Source of the DNA: Adenophora triphylla var. japonica
Taxonomy: Eukaryota; Streptophyta; Magnoliopsida; Asterales; Campanulaceae
Length of the DNA: 64,000 nt
Assembly: GCA_022495995.1 (NCBI GenBank)
Contig: JAFEMH010006935.1
Location: 44,152 to 108,151, forward strand
Direction: 5' to 3'
The position numbers and the translations under genes were made by a program. Positions 11,537 to 22,013 of the stretch are shown in pieces; positions within the stretch are counted from its first letter, which is position 1; each line of letters starts with the position of its first letter. The notes beneath the pieces were generated by a model, which saw only the letters and a list, made by a program, of their open reading frames with translations, was not told the origin of the DNA and searched no databases.

Positions 11537-13374
11537 CTAACTTTCCCTCGTCGACCCATTTAAGATTATTTTCTTGAGGGCCCAGCAACCGTCGGTGGTG
11601 TGCCCGTTGTCTTTGTGAAAATCACGGTATTTGTTCATGTTACGAGGGAATTTTGGCTTGTCGGTCATCGGTTGAGGTGGAGGAAGGTTGACCAGCTGCA
11701 TGATTTCAGAGATGGGCTTAGTTAAAGGAGTGAACTCAAGCTTCTCCGTACTCCTTGTTTTGTTTTTCCCTTTGGAACCCTTGCCGTTTCCATTGCTATT
11801 CTGGCGATTGCCTGTCACCTCTATTTCTGTCTTGTCAGCTCCCCTCTTCTTTGTTTTATCCTCAGCCATAGAAATAGCATAAGCTACCTTGTATAGCTCG
11901 GACTTTGTTTGAGGTTCCCTGGCTGAGAGTTCATAAACGAGGGGGCCAGTTTTTAAGCCGGAATTGAAACAAACAATAACTTCTCTATCAGTGAGGCTTT
12001 CTTCAACCTGGTCCGCCATTTTTCGGAACCGATTATAATAGCTGAGGGTGGTCTCTCCCTTTCCCTGTTCAATGTTGGCCAAGTCAGCCAGTCTTATCTT
12101 CCTCTTACCAGCAGTGGCAAAGTGGTCCAAGAACATTCTCCTCATGCCTCTCCAGCAATCGATGCTACCTCTTTTAAGCTCTCGGAACCGGAGTCAAAGG
12201 CATTCGGAGAAGGTGCTCGCGAAAGCTTTACAGAGTAGGTCATCAGCAGTGGTGAGGAGATTCATAGTTTGTTCAAAACTTTGCACGTGGTCTTTTGCAT
12301 CAGTAGTGCCATTGTATTTTTCAAAATTAGGGAGCTTGAGGTGGGGATTAGGTGGAGCTGCAGTTATCCTCAAAGAGAATGGACGTGTTGCCCAGTCATA
12401 ATCATCGTCATTAAACTTTTTTCCCCTCTCCATGTCATCCAGTCTTTGCTTCAACAGCTCCCATTGCTTGGTTTCCACTCCGCTTGTCCTTTGCTTGAGC
12501 GGGTGCTTCGTTGGGAGCTTCTGACGGATTTATCCTTGGGGCGATCATTCACCCTACTGTGCTCTGCGTCATGTCGGTGGCTTTCCCGTTTGGAAGGAGC
12601 TCTGTCACGCCTTAATTCCAGATCTTGACCGCCAAGTATCATTCTGTACGGCTCTGGTGTCCTCGGCCTTGCAAATTCTCGATGCCGAGGACGAGGAGAA
12701 TCTGGTCGACGAGGTCGAGGAGAATTTGGTCGACGAGGTCGAGGATAATTTGGTCGACGAGCAGGGGATAGGCGTCTGTTCAAGGTGAGTCTCGTTCTTA
12801 GGTCCCTGGAATTTACTTCCTCTTCCCTAGGAGTTAAGTGGCTTCTCAAGTCGACCACTGGAGCCCTCTGCTTACTGTTGTGCCGAGGATGAGGAGAATC
12901 CCGGGGGGCTGGCTTTGGTAGGTCCCCGGTCTTGAGGGGAGGAGGTTGTTGCTCATCCTGTCCCTTTTCGAGGGGGTTGCCCACAGATGGCCTAATAAAT
13001 TCAGTCATGGAATGTTCGGGGTCTAATTGCAAGAGAGCAGCCTGGGTTTCATACATTCTTTGCAATGTCTCCATTTGCTTATGCAACAAAGAGCGTCGGT
13101 CAATGAGTTGACTTCCTCCAGCCTGACCGGCGTCGGCATTCTTTGTTTTCTTCCTTCCCACTTGCTTTCCACGAGCACGAGTGGGACGAGGAAGCTTCGG
13201 CACCTTCTCCTCGGCATTCACCTGACCCTTGGAGCGAAGGGTCATGGAGAGGGGAGGAGGGGCATCTGGCTGAGGTAGAGGAGGAGGAGGAGGAGGCAGC
13301 TCCTCGGCTCCTGTATTCGCCCCATTCACCTGGGTTGGGTCCTCAGCTGTAACACTCGTAAACTGTCCGTCCAT
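11537..13374 (-). pseudogene. Gag of the Tat element
   Basis: The likely start is the ATG at 13374 (MDGQFTSVTAEDP). The N-terminal part is proline-rich, then Arg/Pro-rich with repeats of the form RRPNxPRPRRP (about 12790-12650), and ends at a stop near 12451. The capsid-like domain continues in other frames: 12478-12194 (PPNPHLKLPNFEKYNGTTDA) and 12145-11537 (FLDHFATAGKRKIRLADLAN, LSYYNRFRKMADQVEESLTD), matching the Retrotrans_gag family. The C-terminus has CxFHxDxGH-type residues (YRDFHKDNGHTTDGCW), typical of Tat gag. At least two frameshifts (near 12460 and 12150) break it. Confidence 0.85.
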
Positions 13375-14450
13375 TGTAAGCCAACAGCAAATTACCAAGT
13401 GTAAATTTTCCAAAAATCACAATTTCAATAGAACCAAATTTATGGCCAAAATTAGGGCAAATTTTGACCACAAACAAACAACTAATTGTGATTTTTTCAA
13501 CACAGAAGAATTCAAGCCAAACTGGAGCGAAACTTCACGCTAAAAATGCCTCCAACGGAATCTGGGTAAATTCCGGTTGAAATTTGCAGATTCCGGTGAT
13601 TTCAAGAACAGAGTTTCAACGATCCAAAAATTCCGTTCACAGAGAGAAAAATTCAAGCGAGAAAATTGGCTTTTAGCGAGCGTTTTCCAGGCCAAACAAA
13701 GGGTGTTTGAATCGATTTCCCGGCAATGGAACCAATTGATGATGCCAAAATCGTCAAATCAACCCAAATCCAAGCGATGATTGCTCCGGTGATTGCAAGG
13801 CCTGAAAATAAGAGAAAACACGTAAACTAAGCCGGGGCGGATCCGGCTAAAGGCCCTCCGGCGTGAGAGTAAGTTCACGGTTTGTATATGAGAAAACAAA
13901 TGAACGAGTTTTCCCAATGTAAAAAGTAACGTAGAATAATGAGCCGTAGAGGCTTGTATTTATAAGGGATGGATTGATAGAATCCATGTTGAAGTAAACT
14001 TGTGAAGAGATAAGATGTAATCCTAAGGGAATTACATACATTAAGGAAGTCATTGTTTGACTTGGATGGATGTAGTTGGTTACAATCCTGATTGAATCAT
14101 GAATGTGTAATCCTTGTTGTATAAGGGATTGTATATCTGCTGGCCAGGAGCAGCCGAGGAACACAAATATTTTACCTCGGCTTTGGTAAATAGACCGAGG
14201 TAAATGATTCTGCTTCCTCGTCATTTGAAGATTGGCCGACACGGAGAAGTGCCGGGGTAGATGATTTTGCTTCCTCGTCATGGTGATGAAATGCCGAGGT
14301 AAGAACTTTTCTTTCCTCGTCACTTGCGGCATGACGGCCCAAGCATGTTGACCTAAGGCCGAGATAAACTTTTCTCGTCATACAAGGAAGACCTTACTCG
14401 GCCCTAATACTTGGTTAGATAATATTCATGACCCAATTCAATTAGGCCCA
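13375..14450 (-). other. Leader and probable 5' LTR of the Tat element
   Basis: 13375-13800 is an untranslated leader with a splice-acceptor-like TTATTTTCAG on the minus strand near 13800. 13800-14450 holds repeated CCTCGTCAT/CCGAGGTAA motifs every 40-60 bp, also seen elsewhere in the element (6096-6310), so it is probably LTR. No clear TG/CA ends or primer site could be fixed. Confidence 0.35.
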
Positions 14451-14639
14451 GCTTGAGAAAACCCATGTTCGTATCTCGATTTATACTGTTCATCCTCCTA
14501 AAATGGCATTTTATTTACATAATTGCAAAACCCAAAAGCCTAATCACAATTAATTTCCTCGGCCAAACTTTAGACTAAACAACTAAAAAACATGAATCAT
14601 ATTCACATAAATCACCATTAATTACAAACTAACAATCAG
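14451..14639. other. Short spacer between Tat element and U-box gene
   Basis: AT-rich DNA that must contain the 3' UTR of the U-box gene. No recognisable signal beyond short A-rich tracts. Confidence 0.4.
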
Positions 14640-16271
14640 TTAAAAATCGGTTGAGTTGACACCGGCAATATTCCTAGCAACTCGGTACCTAGTCCGACTC
14701 ACCCCACCCTCCAACAATCCTTCCCAATCCACCTCCTCTTCCTCCTCACCCCTCTCTCTCAACATCTCCAGCATCCTCCTCGCCTTCTCCTTCGCCCGCT
14801 CGGTCCCACTCTCCTCCGCCTCTCTTAAAACCTCAGCCGTCCTAGCCTCTCTAGCTAGCCCTTTAAACCTCATGCTCCCTAGACTCAGTGAGTACAAGCA
14901 CGCCACACAGTTCTCCCGAGTCGACTCGGTTGTGTTCGACTCGTTCCGCTTCATCAACATTCCTACTAAGCATTCCACTGCATTGGAGTCCAGCATGGCT
15001 GACTTTCCTTCTACGCATGCGGCCAGGTTGCATAGTACTAAAAGTACCCTTCCGGCCAGGCTGGTTTTTAGCATTGCCAACAGAGTTGACACAGCACTGA
15101 GTTTAATGAGTTTGACTCGGTTGCTTTGATTTAGTGACAGATGATACAGAGCCAGCGCTGAGTCGTGACGAGTTCGCTCACTCTCGGATCTCAGCGCGTG
15201 TAACAACGGCTGCAACGCGCCGAGGACGCCAATGGCCGTCTTGTTATCGTCCTCCAGAGAAAGGCTGAAAATAGCTCCGGCAGCGTGTTCTTGCGACTCC
15301 GGGAATCCGCCTTTTAAAACGTCAATCAAAGGTGGAATGATTCCTGACCGTACGATCTTCACTTTATTGACTTTCTCGAGCGATATGTTGACTAAGGCAG
15401 CCGTGGCGTTGGTCTGAACGGCAGTGTACCTTGAGATCAGACAAGATCGGAGAGCCGAGAGAAGCCGCGGAGTGCATAGCGAAACCCTAGCTTCTTCGTT
15501 AGTCCTAGTGACCTTTCTCAACGAAATCACGCCTTGTTCTTGCTCGAACACATCTAGACTCTTCAATTTGACCACAAATTCCTGCTCATCCGAGCTTGAG
15601 TTAGCGTTTTGGGTATCGTCTGATACCATATCCGACGATGTTGAAGTTGAGGATGGAGGCGAGTAGCACAAGGGACGAGTGGTGAACGGAAGGAAAGGAG
15701 TCGCCGGAACATTAGCAATCACCGATTCTTCGGAACTCCACGAACAGAAGTCATGATGCCTTTGTGGATTCAGCTCCGTGGCGGCGCGTGTAAACGTCCC
15801 CTGTGGCGGCGTCTCAGACACACTTCTTAACAAATCCCTATCTGAATCCCCAATCACCGAATCCTCCACCTCTACCTTTACATCTCCGGACGAAGAAGGC
15901 ATAAGCGCACGAACATTAGCCTCAACAGAGCTATAATCCGGTGCCGAACGTGGAGATTCCGAGCCGTTTGAGACACACCAGTTAAGAATCGTACTCTTGA
16001 GAGCCAAGTTAGGGATAACATAAGAGAAATCAGCCTTTGACCCATCGGGAAGAACCGGTAAAAACCCCAGGTCCTGACATACTTGCACGGACGTCCGCTC
16101 AAAGGTCTGGCCGGAGTAAACCACAACAGGATCGAACATCAAGGACCCAGAAATAGGGCAAATAAACTCCTTAGGCGGCTCCTTAATCTCAGATTTCACC
16201 GGCGGCGTTGAAGATGAAGACGACCTGTGTATAGATATTTTCCACCGCCGTAGCTTGCCATTACCACCCAT
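14640..16271 (-). CDS. U-box/ARM-repeat E3 ubiquitin ligase, PUB38/39/40-like
   Basis: A single-exon gene for 543 residues, intact from ATG (16271) to TAA (14642-14640). The N-terminus (MGGNGKLRRWKISIHRSSSS) is basic and Ser-rich, as in the PUB38-PUB41 group. The U-box spans about residues 33-100 (EFICPISGSLMFDPVVVYSG, then GQTFER and IPNLALKSTILNWC), the fold that recruits the E2. A Ser-rich acidic linker follows (about 105-228). Armadillo repeats cover about 231-480 (for example NATAALVNISLEKVNKVKIV, HAAGAIFSLSLEDDNKTAIG), the presumed substrate-binding part, and the C-terminus is charged. Length and lack of introns fit the family. Members of this group act in hormone and stress signalling in Arabidopsis; the role here is inferred only. 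It is the only intact gene in the window. A retrotransposon begins within a few hundred bases of its 3' end. Confidence 0.95.
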   Translation of the reverse strand: MGGNGKLRRWKISIHRSSSSSTPPVKSEIKEPPKEFICPISGSLMFDPVVVYSGQTFERTSVQVCQDLGFLPVLPDGSKADFSYVIPNLALKSTILNWCVSNGSESPRSAPDYSSVEANVRALMPSSSGDVKVEVEDSVIGDSDRDLLRSVSETPPQGTFTRAATELNPQRHHDFCSWSSEESVIANVPATPFLPFTTRPLCYSPPSSTSTSSDMVSDDTQNANSSSDEQEFVVKLKSLDVFEQEQGVISLRKVTRTNEEARVSLCTPRLLSALRSCLISRYTAVQTNATAALVNISLEKVNKVKIVRSGIIPPLIDVLKGGFPESQEHAAGAIFSLSLEDDNKTAIGVLGALQPLLHALRSESERTRHDSALALYHLSLNQSNRVKLIKLSAVSTLLAMLKTSLAGRVLLVLCNLAACVEGKSAMLDSNAVECLVGMLMKRNESNTTESTRENCVACLYSLSLGSMRFKGLAREARTAEVLREAEESGTERAKEKARRMLEMLRERGEEEEEVDWEGLLEGGVSRTRYRVARNIAGVNSTDF

Positions 16272-16770
16272 GATTCTTCAACCGTAAAAACAGATTAAAA
16301 ATTAGGGTTTGAATTTACAGAAATTGAGAACTTAAAGAGTGGAAGCCATTGAAATTCATCACTAGAATCGGACTCTGTAGTATTTGAATTGGGAGGTAGA
16401 TGAGAATAAATCGGTGGTTGAAAGGAGAAGTGGTCGGATCAGGTGAGGGAAGGGGTGCGTGTAAGGGTGGGCGTAGGAGAAGGGTAAAGTTTGACTGTGT
16501 AGGAGATAAATCTTCGGATCTGAATGTGAGGAGTAGTAGATTTGTTGGTGCTGAGGTTTTGGGTTGCGGTCCAAATATTTACAAAAAGTAAATTAATCGG
16601 GGTTTGGTTTTGGGGGTAATTACGGAACACAATTTTGACTAGGCCATGACACGTTGTAACAAGGTTTGACAAAAAAGAGGCAGTGGACTTTTGTGATTAA
16701 ACTGATTTACTTAGCACTATTATGATTTTCCTTTATAATTTCATCCCAAATTTGAGGAAGGAGACAATTC
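16272..16770. promoter_or_regulatory. 5' UTR and upstream region of the U-box gene
   Basis: Upstream of the minus-strand U-box start. No convincing TATA box was found. The region contains no other supported gene; the short ORFs in it look like chance. Confidence 0.4.
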
Positions 16771-17150
16771 TAAGGATTTGTTTGTTTGGAGGAAAATATT
16801 TTTTGAAAAATGTTTTTTTCATTTTTTTTTATGTTTGATAAATATCGGAAAATGAGATCAATGAAAAACATTTTTCGGGTTAATGAAAAATGAGTTTGAT
16901 TTCTATGAAAAATGACTTCCTTACCTCTACATAAGGAAGTTGTTTTTCGGAAAACATTTTTCTCATTTTTCTTTGTTTGTATTGATTTTACCTTTAAAAA
17001 GTTACTTTAATGAAACTATCAAACATCGGAAAATGATTCACCAAACATCGGAAAATGTTTTCCCGAAAGCATTTTTATTTTCTGAAAAATATTTTCCAAG
17101 AAATCATTTTTCCGGGGCTATTTTTCGTGAAACAAACGGAGCATTAAGTG
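16771..17150. mobile_element. Non-autonomous MITE with imperfect terminal inverted repeats
   Basis: The left end GGATTTGTTTGTTTGGAGG and the right end, read on the other strand, GCTCCGTTTGTTTCACG share the GTTTGTTT core. The inside is a series of GGAAAATG/CATTTTTC segments forming long imperfect inverted repeats. CTCCGTTTGTTTC ends are common in plant MITEs. No clear target duplication was seen. Confidence 0.55.
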
Positions 17151-17481
17151 TAGAATTGAGTTTTATATCAAAATAGTTGTAATTTTTTCAATAAAAATAA
17201 TTTTTTTGATTCAAAATAATTGTCACTTTAATTTAAAAAGCATTTAAATTTTTTGTTTATTCTTATATTATATTGAAACTTGTGAAAATTTATTAATTGA
17301 TTTATTGATATGTATAGTATAAATGAGAACGGGTTGCTACAGTACAATGAACAATATTAAGTGCCGAATTTTTCATTTTGCCCTCACTAAGTTGTCCTTT
17401 CCCATTTTGTCCTTAAAAAAAAATTAAATTTAAAAAAAAAAAAACGTGTCCTCGAACACGGGCTTTTACTAGTAAGTAATA

Positions 17482-17737
17482 CTCCCTCCGTCCCATAAAA
17501 CATTACCCCTTTTACTATTTTGGGCGTCCCACTTTAAAGTTTTACTTTCCTAAAAAGGAAATTTTTTAATACTTCTTTATTCATGGGACCCATTTGTCAT
17601 ACTCACAACACTTTTCAAATTTACTATTCTCTCCACTCATTCTCTTTCCTCTCACTCACAACACCTACTTTAATAACATTATTTCTCATTTTCCGTTCTC
17701 AACAGTAAAAGTGTAAAGTTTTATGGGAGGGAGGGAG
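17482..17737. mobile_element. Stowaway-type (Tc1/mariner) MITE
   Basis: The ends are inverted repeats, CTCCCTCCGTCCCATAAAAC and, on the other strand, CTCCCTCCCTCCCATAAAAC, flanked on both sides by TA (17480-17481 and 17738-17739). Length 256 bp, no coding capacity. This is the standard Stowaway signature. Confidence 0.92.
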
Positions 17738-17739
17738 TA

Positions 17740-20227
17740 TAAGAGAGATTGACAATAAATTGAGATAAAATTGATGCTTTCATTATTGAGTTGTACTCTT
17801 TTTGAGTTAGCACAATCAAGTGCCAAAATTGGGAATGATTATTTTGACCCGTGGAGCTTGTATGCAAGTTGAGTCATACATAAAACAATCTTCAAGTTCA
17901 CACTGTAGGATAAAATATCAGATCATTATGTAGTGCTCACGGAAAATGATTACAAGAATGAAAATTTAAATTTAACCACTTCCTCCATTACATAAAGTCA
18001 AATAAAAAACGTCTGCATCTATTATATTGATTTTTTCCAAAATAAATGTCTCGTTTTTATTAGAATAATCCCTGAATTCTTTGGCTTGTTCAAATTCAAC
18101 ACCACCATTGTTAGTTTAATTCGATAATCTATTTGATAGATTATTCGTTTCGAAAATCTCCTTCATTGGTCATCCTTTTGTGTTAGATTTTCGTTGCGTG
18201 TCATGTATTAATTAGTAAAATATACTATTTTTTAATATTGTTGACAAGTCAACTGCGTTATTTATTTCGAGGAAGATGAAGTAGTTGAAGTTTCAAACAA
18301 ATTCATATTGGTAGCCTATGACAACAATCATTAAGAAAAGTACCCACTTCAAGTTGTGAAAAAGACAATATATTTGAAGATAAAGATTATGGTCTACCAC
18401 AATCACTTTTGATGGTTTATTTCTATTCATAAGTGTCTTTTTGTTATCTTACAAGTCCCAAATAAGCTTATTACGGAAAGATAGTATGCATGATTGAACA
18501 ACAAACTCTAAAGAAAGCAAGATGGTAGCGTTTGGCAACTATATACCCATACATGTCCTTTGTTTTCTATTCATCTTTAATCACCTCTTCTTTTTGTTGT
18601 TGTTGTTTTTTTTTTTTTTTTTTTTCTCACTCTTATTTCTTTTTTGTCTCGAAATAAATGTTTATTTGAGAGATATTTAATAAGTTTTGAAATTTAAGTA
18701 TTTTTTGTGCATAAGTTTATATGTATATTTTTCGATAATTACGTCATGGTACATCATGTAGATGTGAATTGAAACTTTAATTTCTTAAGAAACACACCCC
18801 GAAATCAAAAGCTATAAGAACTCAATTAATTTACTAAAATCTACATGCACCCGAAATACAAACTAAAATTTCTTATAAATCCAAGCACTCATTTGACCCG
18901 CTCTTATACCTCAGTGATAGGAGTGAACTGATTAATATTTTTTTATTTTATATATATATTTTTTCAAAAAATGATATTTTACATAATTTTTTTAATATTT
19001 TTTGTTTCTAGTCTTATACCTAAGGTAGAAGAGCGGACTAGCTAATAAAATATAGGATTTTTTTATCATGTGTTTTAAGAAAATGTGAAAATGTAAAAAA
19101 AAAAAAAACAAATTACTCTTATATATAAGGTATAAGAGTAATTATAGTCTTATACCTTATGTATAAGGCGGAGTGCTGGACTAGTAAAAGGTGAGTTTAT
19201 ATGAAATTTTTAATATGTCATAAATTTTTATGAATTTTTGGTCTGACTAATGGACCCTAAACCCTAAAACTTATTGTTTGATTAGGAAGGATTTAGTAAT
19301 TTCTCAAAAACAAGTAAACATTTATTTTGAAATAATTTTTCCTTGATTTTGAAACGGAGAGATTATATATTTTTCATTAAAAAAATCCAAAAAGAGCAAA
19401 TGCTAAATTTATGTGAAGAATGGAAAAGAGAGCTTTTAGGGCCATGTATTTTTTTATGCGAACCTAATAACGTGTTTAAATGCAGCGTATTTAAAATACT
19501 AGCAATACACTCGTGTGTGTGATGTAGCAATACACTCGTGTGATGCACGATGATAGCATGTATTTTTTTAAAAAATTCATAAAGTGATGAAAAAAAAAAG
19601 AACCTAAATACACACATGGTTTAAAAAATTACTATTTTCTAAAGCATCTATTATTTCTTTATTGAAATAAAAATAAATAATAATTGTCATGAATAATTTT
19701 TTATCACAACAACACGAAGAGGTGAAGTGTAGTAAGTAAAAAGAATATTACACATACCATAAAAAAGGAGGAATTTACGGAGAGAAAAAGAGAAGCACTT
19801 TTCTTACGTAATGCTATTTTCTTTTAAGCTTACTGGTTTGCAGGTACTGGGCCTGAATTATCAGTGGTGCTATTTGGGTAGGTTCTTGTCAGTCTATTTG
19901 GGCCTCAACCACTCTACCAGTCTGAATATACAAGTTACTATCCTATCCCTGAATACTCCCTCAATCCTACTACAAACTAAACACTTTTTATTGGACGTAT
20001 TATTACAAATTACTATACATTTCACTTTCTTTTAAATGAAAATATTTTATTACTTTTATATATCTACATATCATACTTACAACAATAATTGAATTATTAC
20101 TCCCTTCCAGGTTCGATTTTGAAAGTGTGCAAGGAGTCTAATTGTACATGACACATAATTTTATGGGGCCTCATATTTCTCTTCATTTGTTAAACCTAGC
20201 CCAAAGCTACTAGTACTAAATATCAAG
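17740..20227. other. AT-rich intergenic spacer
   Basis: No supported gene. It contains a T-rich run (18604-18626), an A-rich run near 19095, and at 19115-19170 a self-complementary set of CTTATACCTTA/TAAGGTATAAG motifs. A related CTTATACCT motif recurs near 18904 and 19013. Short ORFs have no recognisable product. Confidence 0.6.
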
Positions 20228-20746
20228 GTTCTAAAAATTGCTAGGCGGCTCCTAGGCGGCGAGGCCGGGCCTAGCGCCTAGGCGGGGTCGAGGCGGGGCC
20301 GCGAATTTACATGCATTTTTATATATATTTCATAGTTTCTGTCCATACATAATACATAGTGACAAATTCAAATATATATTCCATAGGCGGGGCCGAAAAT
20401 TTTGACACAAGGTTATAGAGCATATGAAAATTATAAATGTATTCCATCATCCACAACATAAACTAAGGTTAAGTCAAATTCAACCATGTGTTATTTGTTT
20501 TCATTTTCAATCCTTATAAAACGACGTCATTTAAGGGTTAAAAAAATTAAAAAAATTAAAAAAATTAAAAAAAAAAATATTACTTAGACCGCCTAGGCCC
20601 GCCTAAATCCGCCCAGACCGCCTGGTCCGCCTAGACCGCCTAGAACGCCTAGGACCGCCTAGGACTGCCTAGACCGCCTAACGCCTAATTGACCGCCTAG
20701 AGAAAAGTCGCGGCGCCTGGGCCCCGCCTAGCTCGATTTTTAGAAC
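20228..20746. mobile_element. MITE with TAGGCGG-rich ends
   Basis: The left end GTTCTAAAAATTGCTAGGCG and the right end, read on the other strand, GTTCTAAAAATCGAGCTAGG are terminal inverted repeats. They continue into clusters of CCTAGGCGG and CCGCCTAG. The middle is AT-rich and ends in a run of (TTAAAAAAA)n near 20540-20576. The family is widespread in plants; superfamily (perhaps hAT) not proven because no 8-bp duplication is evident. Confidence 0.7.
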
Positions 20747-20868
20747 ACTTTTAGATAAATTTTGATGTAATACCATGACAAGTATTGTTGCTAGCTTGGT
20801 TGGATAATTTTCATTATATACATACTTGACTTGAGGTGCCAGGATCAAATCCTCACAAAAGTGTTCAA

Positions 20869-20890
20869 CATATATATATATATATATATA
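20869..20890. repeat. (TA)n tract, left part
   Basis: Alternating TA that continues on the other side of the next MITE (21175-21203). The MITE inserted inside the tract, and the viral insert starts at its right end. Confidence 0.85.
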
Positions 20891-21174
20891 CTCCTCCGTC
20901 CCACCCGAATTTGGACAAATTTCCTTTTTGGGCGTCCCATCCGAATTTGGACAACCCAAAAAGGAAAGTTTATAATAATAAAATATTCACCCAACCCCAC
21001 TCATTCTCTCTCCTACATTATTTTAATACTCACAACACCATTATAATTTATTACACCCTCCACTCATTCTCTCTCCACTCATTCTTTTACACTCACAACA
21101 TTTTATTAAAATATCATTATTCCTTAATCTCCGTGTAAAGTAACTTTGTCCAAATTCGGGTGGGACAGAGGGAG
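20891..21174. mobile_element. Stowaway-type MITE inside a (TA)n tract
   Basis: The ends CTCCTCCGTCCCACCCGAAT and, on the other strand, CTCCCTCTGTCCCACCCGAA are inverted repeats bordered by TA. The left part has a second inner copy of the CCCATCCGAATTTGGACAA arm (20937-20955). Confidence 0.9.
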
Positions 21175-21197
21175 TATATATATATATATTTATATAT

Positions 21198-21468
21198 ATA
21201 AAAGGGGGGTATAGCGGATTTTTCGGGTTTCCGTTAAACCACTACTAATTTAAACATATCTCGTAGTTTTAACAAATAATTTACATTTGATGAACATTAA
21301 GTATAAACAAATATTAATTTTAACCATTAATTTATATTTAACTGACAAAAAGTTAAAACATAGAGCAAACACAAAAAGAACACACATAATATTTAAAATA
21401 TTTTTGTAACTAGACGAAGGAGGAAGATGATGAATACTTACAAAGAGACTGAGGAGGTATAGTGATAT
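21198..21468 (-). repeat. Viral direct terminal repeat, copy A
   Basis: Matches 29635-29686 joined to 41178-41396 over 271 bp with about six substitutions seen by eye (for example GGGGGG/GGGGAG, ACATTTG/ATATTTG, GACGAAGG/GACAAAGG). On the minus strand it ends CCCCTTTTAT, one base into what is the primer site in the other copy, then runs into (TA)n. Confidence 0.92.
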
Positions 21469-21506
21469 TTCTTCAGAGATTGTACAGCGGAGTAGAAATA
21501 AAACAC

Positions 21507-21532
21507 TTTTTTTTTTTTTTTTTTTTTTTTTT
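21507..21532. repeat. T26 homopolymer in viral non-coding region
   Basis: Twenty-six consecutive T on the plus strand, so an A run on the viral sense strand, between the promoter and the terminal repeat. Confidence 0.9.
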
Positions 21533-21691
21533 ATGTAAGGGCTCTAATATGAAGTGCAAAAATGTATAAAAGGAATTTAAGTAATAGGACTAAGGGGTCG
21601 AAAAAGTGTTTAGGCTGCCATGAATTGGATGAAAGTAAAGGATTCTTATTTCTCAGTTTTTGCTCGTACTTACAAATGAAGAGGGGGAGGG

Positions 21692-21738
21692 TTTTTATAG
21701 CCCTCTACAGTAACCTATAGAGCCAGTATTAATACTGG
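21692..21738 (-). promoter_or_regulatory. Probable caulimovirid pregenomic promoter
   Basis: On the minus strand CTATAAAAACC forms a TATA box (21700-21690). Upstream is the perfect 16-bp palindrome CCAGTATTAATACTGG (21723-21738), bracketed by GTAACC and GGTTAC. A TGACG element, the as-1 half-site type found in caulimovirid promoters, lies further up at 21968-21964. A start site about 30 bases downstream, near 21665, is inferred. Only this copy of the promoter is present, at the 3' end of the insert. Confidence 0.55.
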
Positions 21739-22013
21739 TTACCTAAACTATATTACAAAAGACAAAAGATTATACGACTGGCTATTATGCTTTTACAAGA
21801 TGAAATGACATATTCCTAACTTTTACATTTAAAAAATTTAAAACGACAAATTCCTACTATTCTTTTTGACTAAAATGGACAAATTAAAGTCATTAAAGTA
21901 GATGCCTATTTATTAAAGCTGTTGAAAAAGTGGATTCTTCTGTCTGTTTGCTTAGCCGTCTGTCGTCATGGCTTACATCATCCTTCTTCTATCGTCACTG
22001 CTTGCGTTTCTGT

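Larger units (their letters stand above)
2594..14450 (-). mobile_element. Decayed Tat-type Ty3/Gypsy retrotransposon
   Basis: Gag, protease, RT, RNase H and integrase pieces occur in that order on the minus strand from 13374 down to about 7200. An 80-bp tandem repeat and an opposite-strand gene follow toward lower coordinates, where the 3' untranslated region of the element should be. The gag zinc motif of the form CxxHx4GHx4C (near 11590) and an extra antisense ORF between pol and the 3' LTR are typical of the Tat/Retand/Ogre group. Neither LTR is clearly delimited. The upstream segment 13800-14450, rich in CCGAGG/CCTCGG motifs, is the likely 5' LTR; the 3' LTR was not found and may lie left of the window, interrupted by the LTR at 1-2593. 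Boundaries are approximate. Confidence 0.7.

Noticed and set aside
14656..15666. Plus-strand ORFs over the U-box gene
   Set aside because: Shadows of the intact minus-strand U-box/ARM coding sequence.
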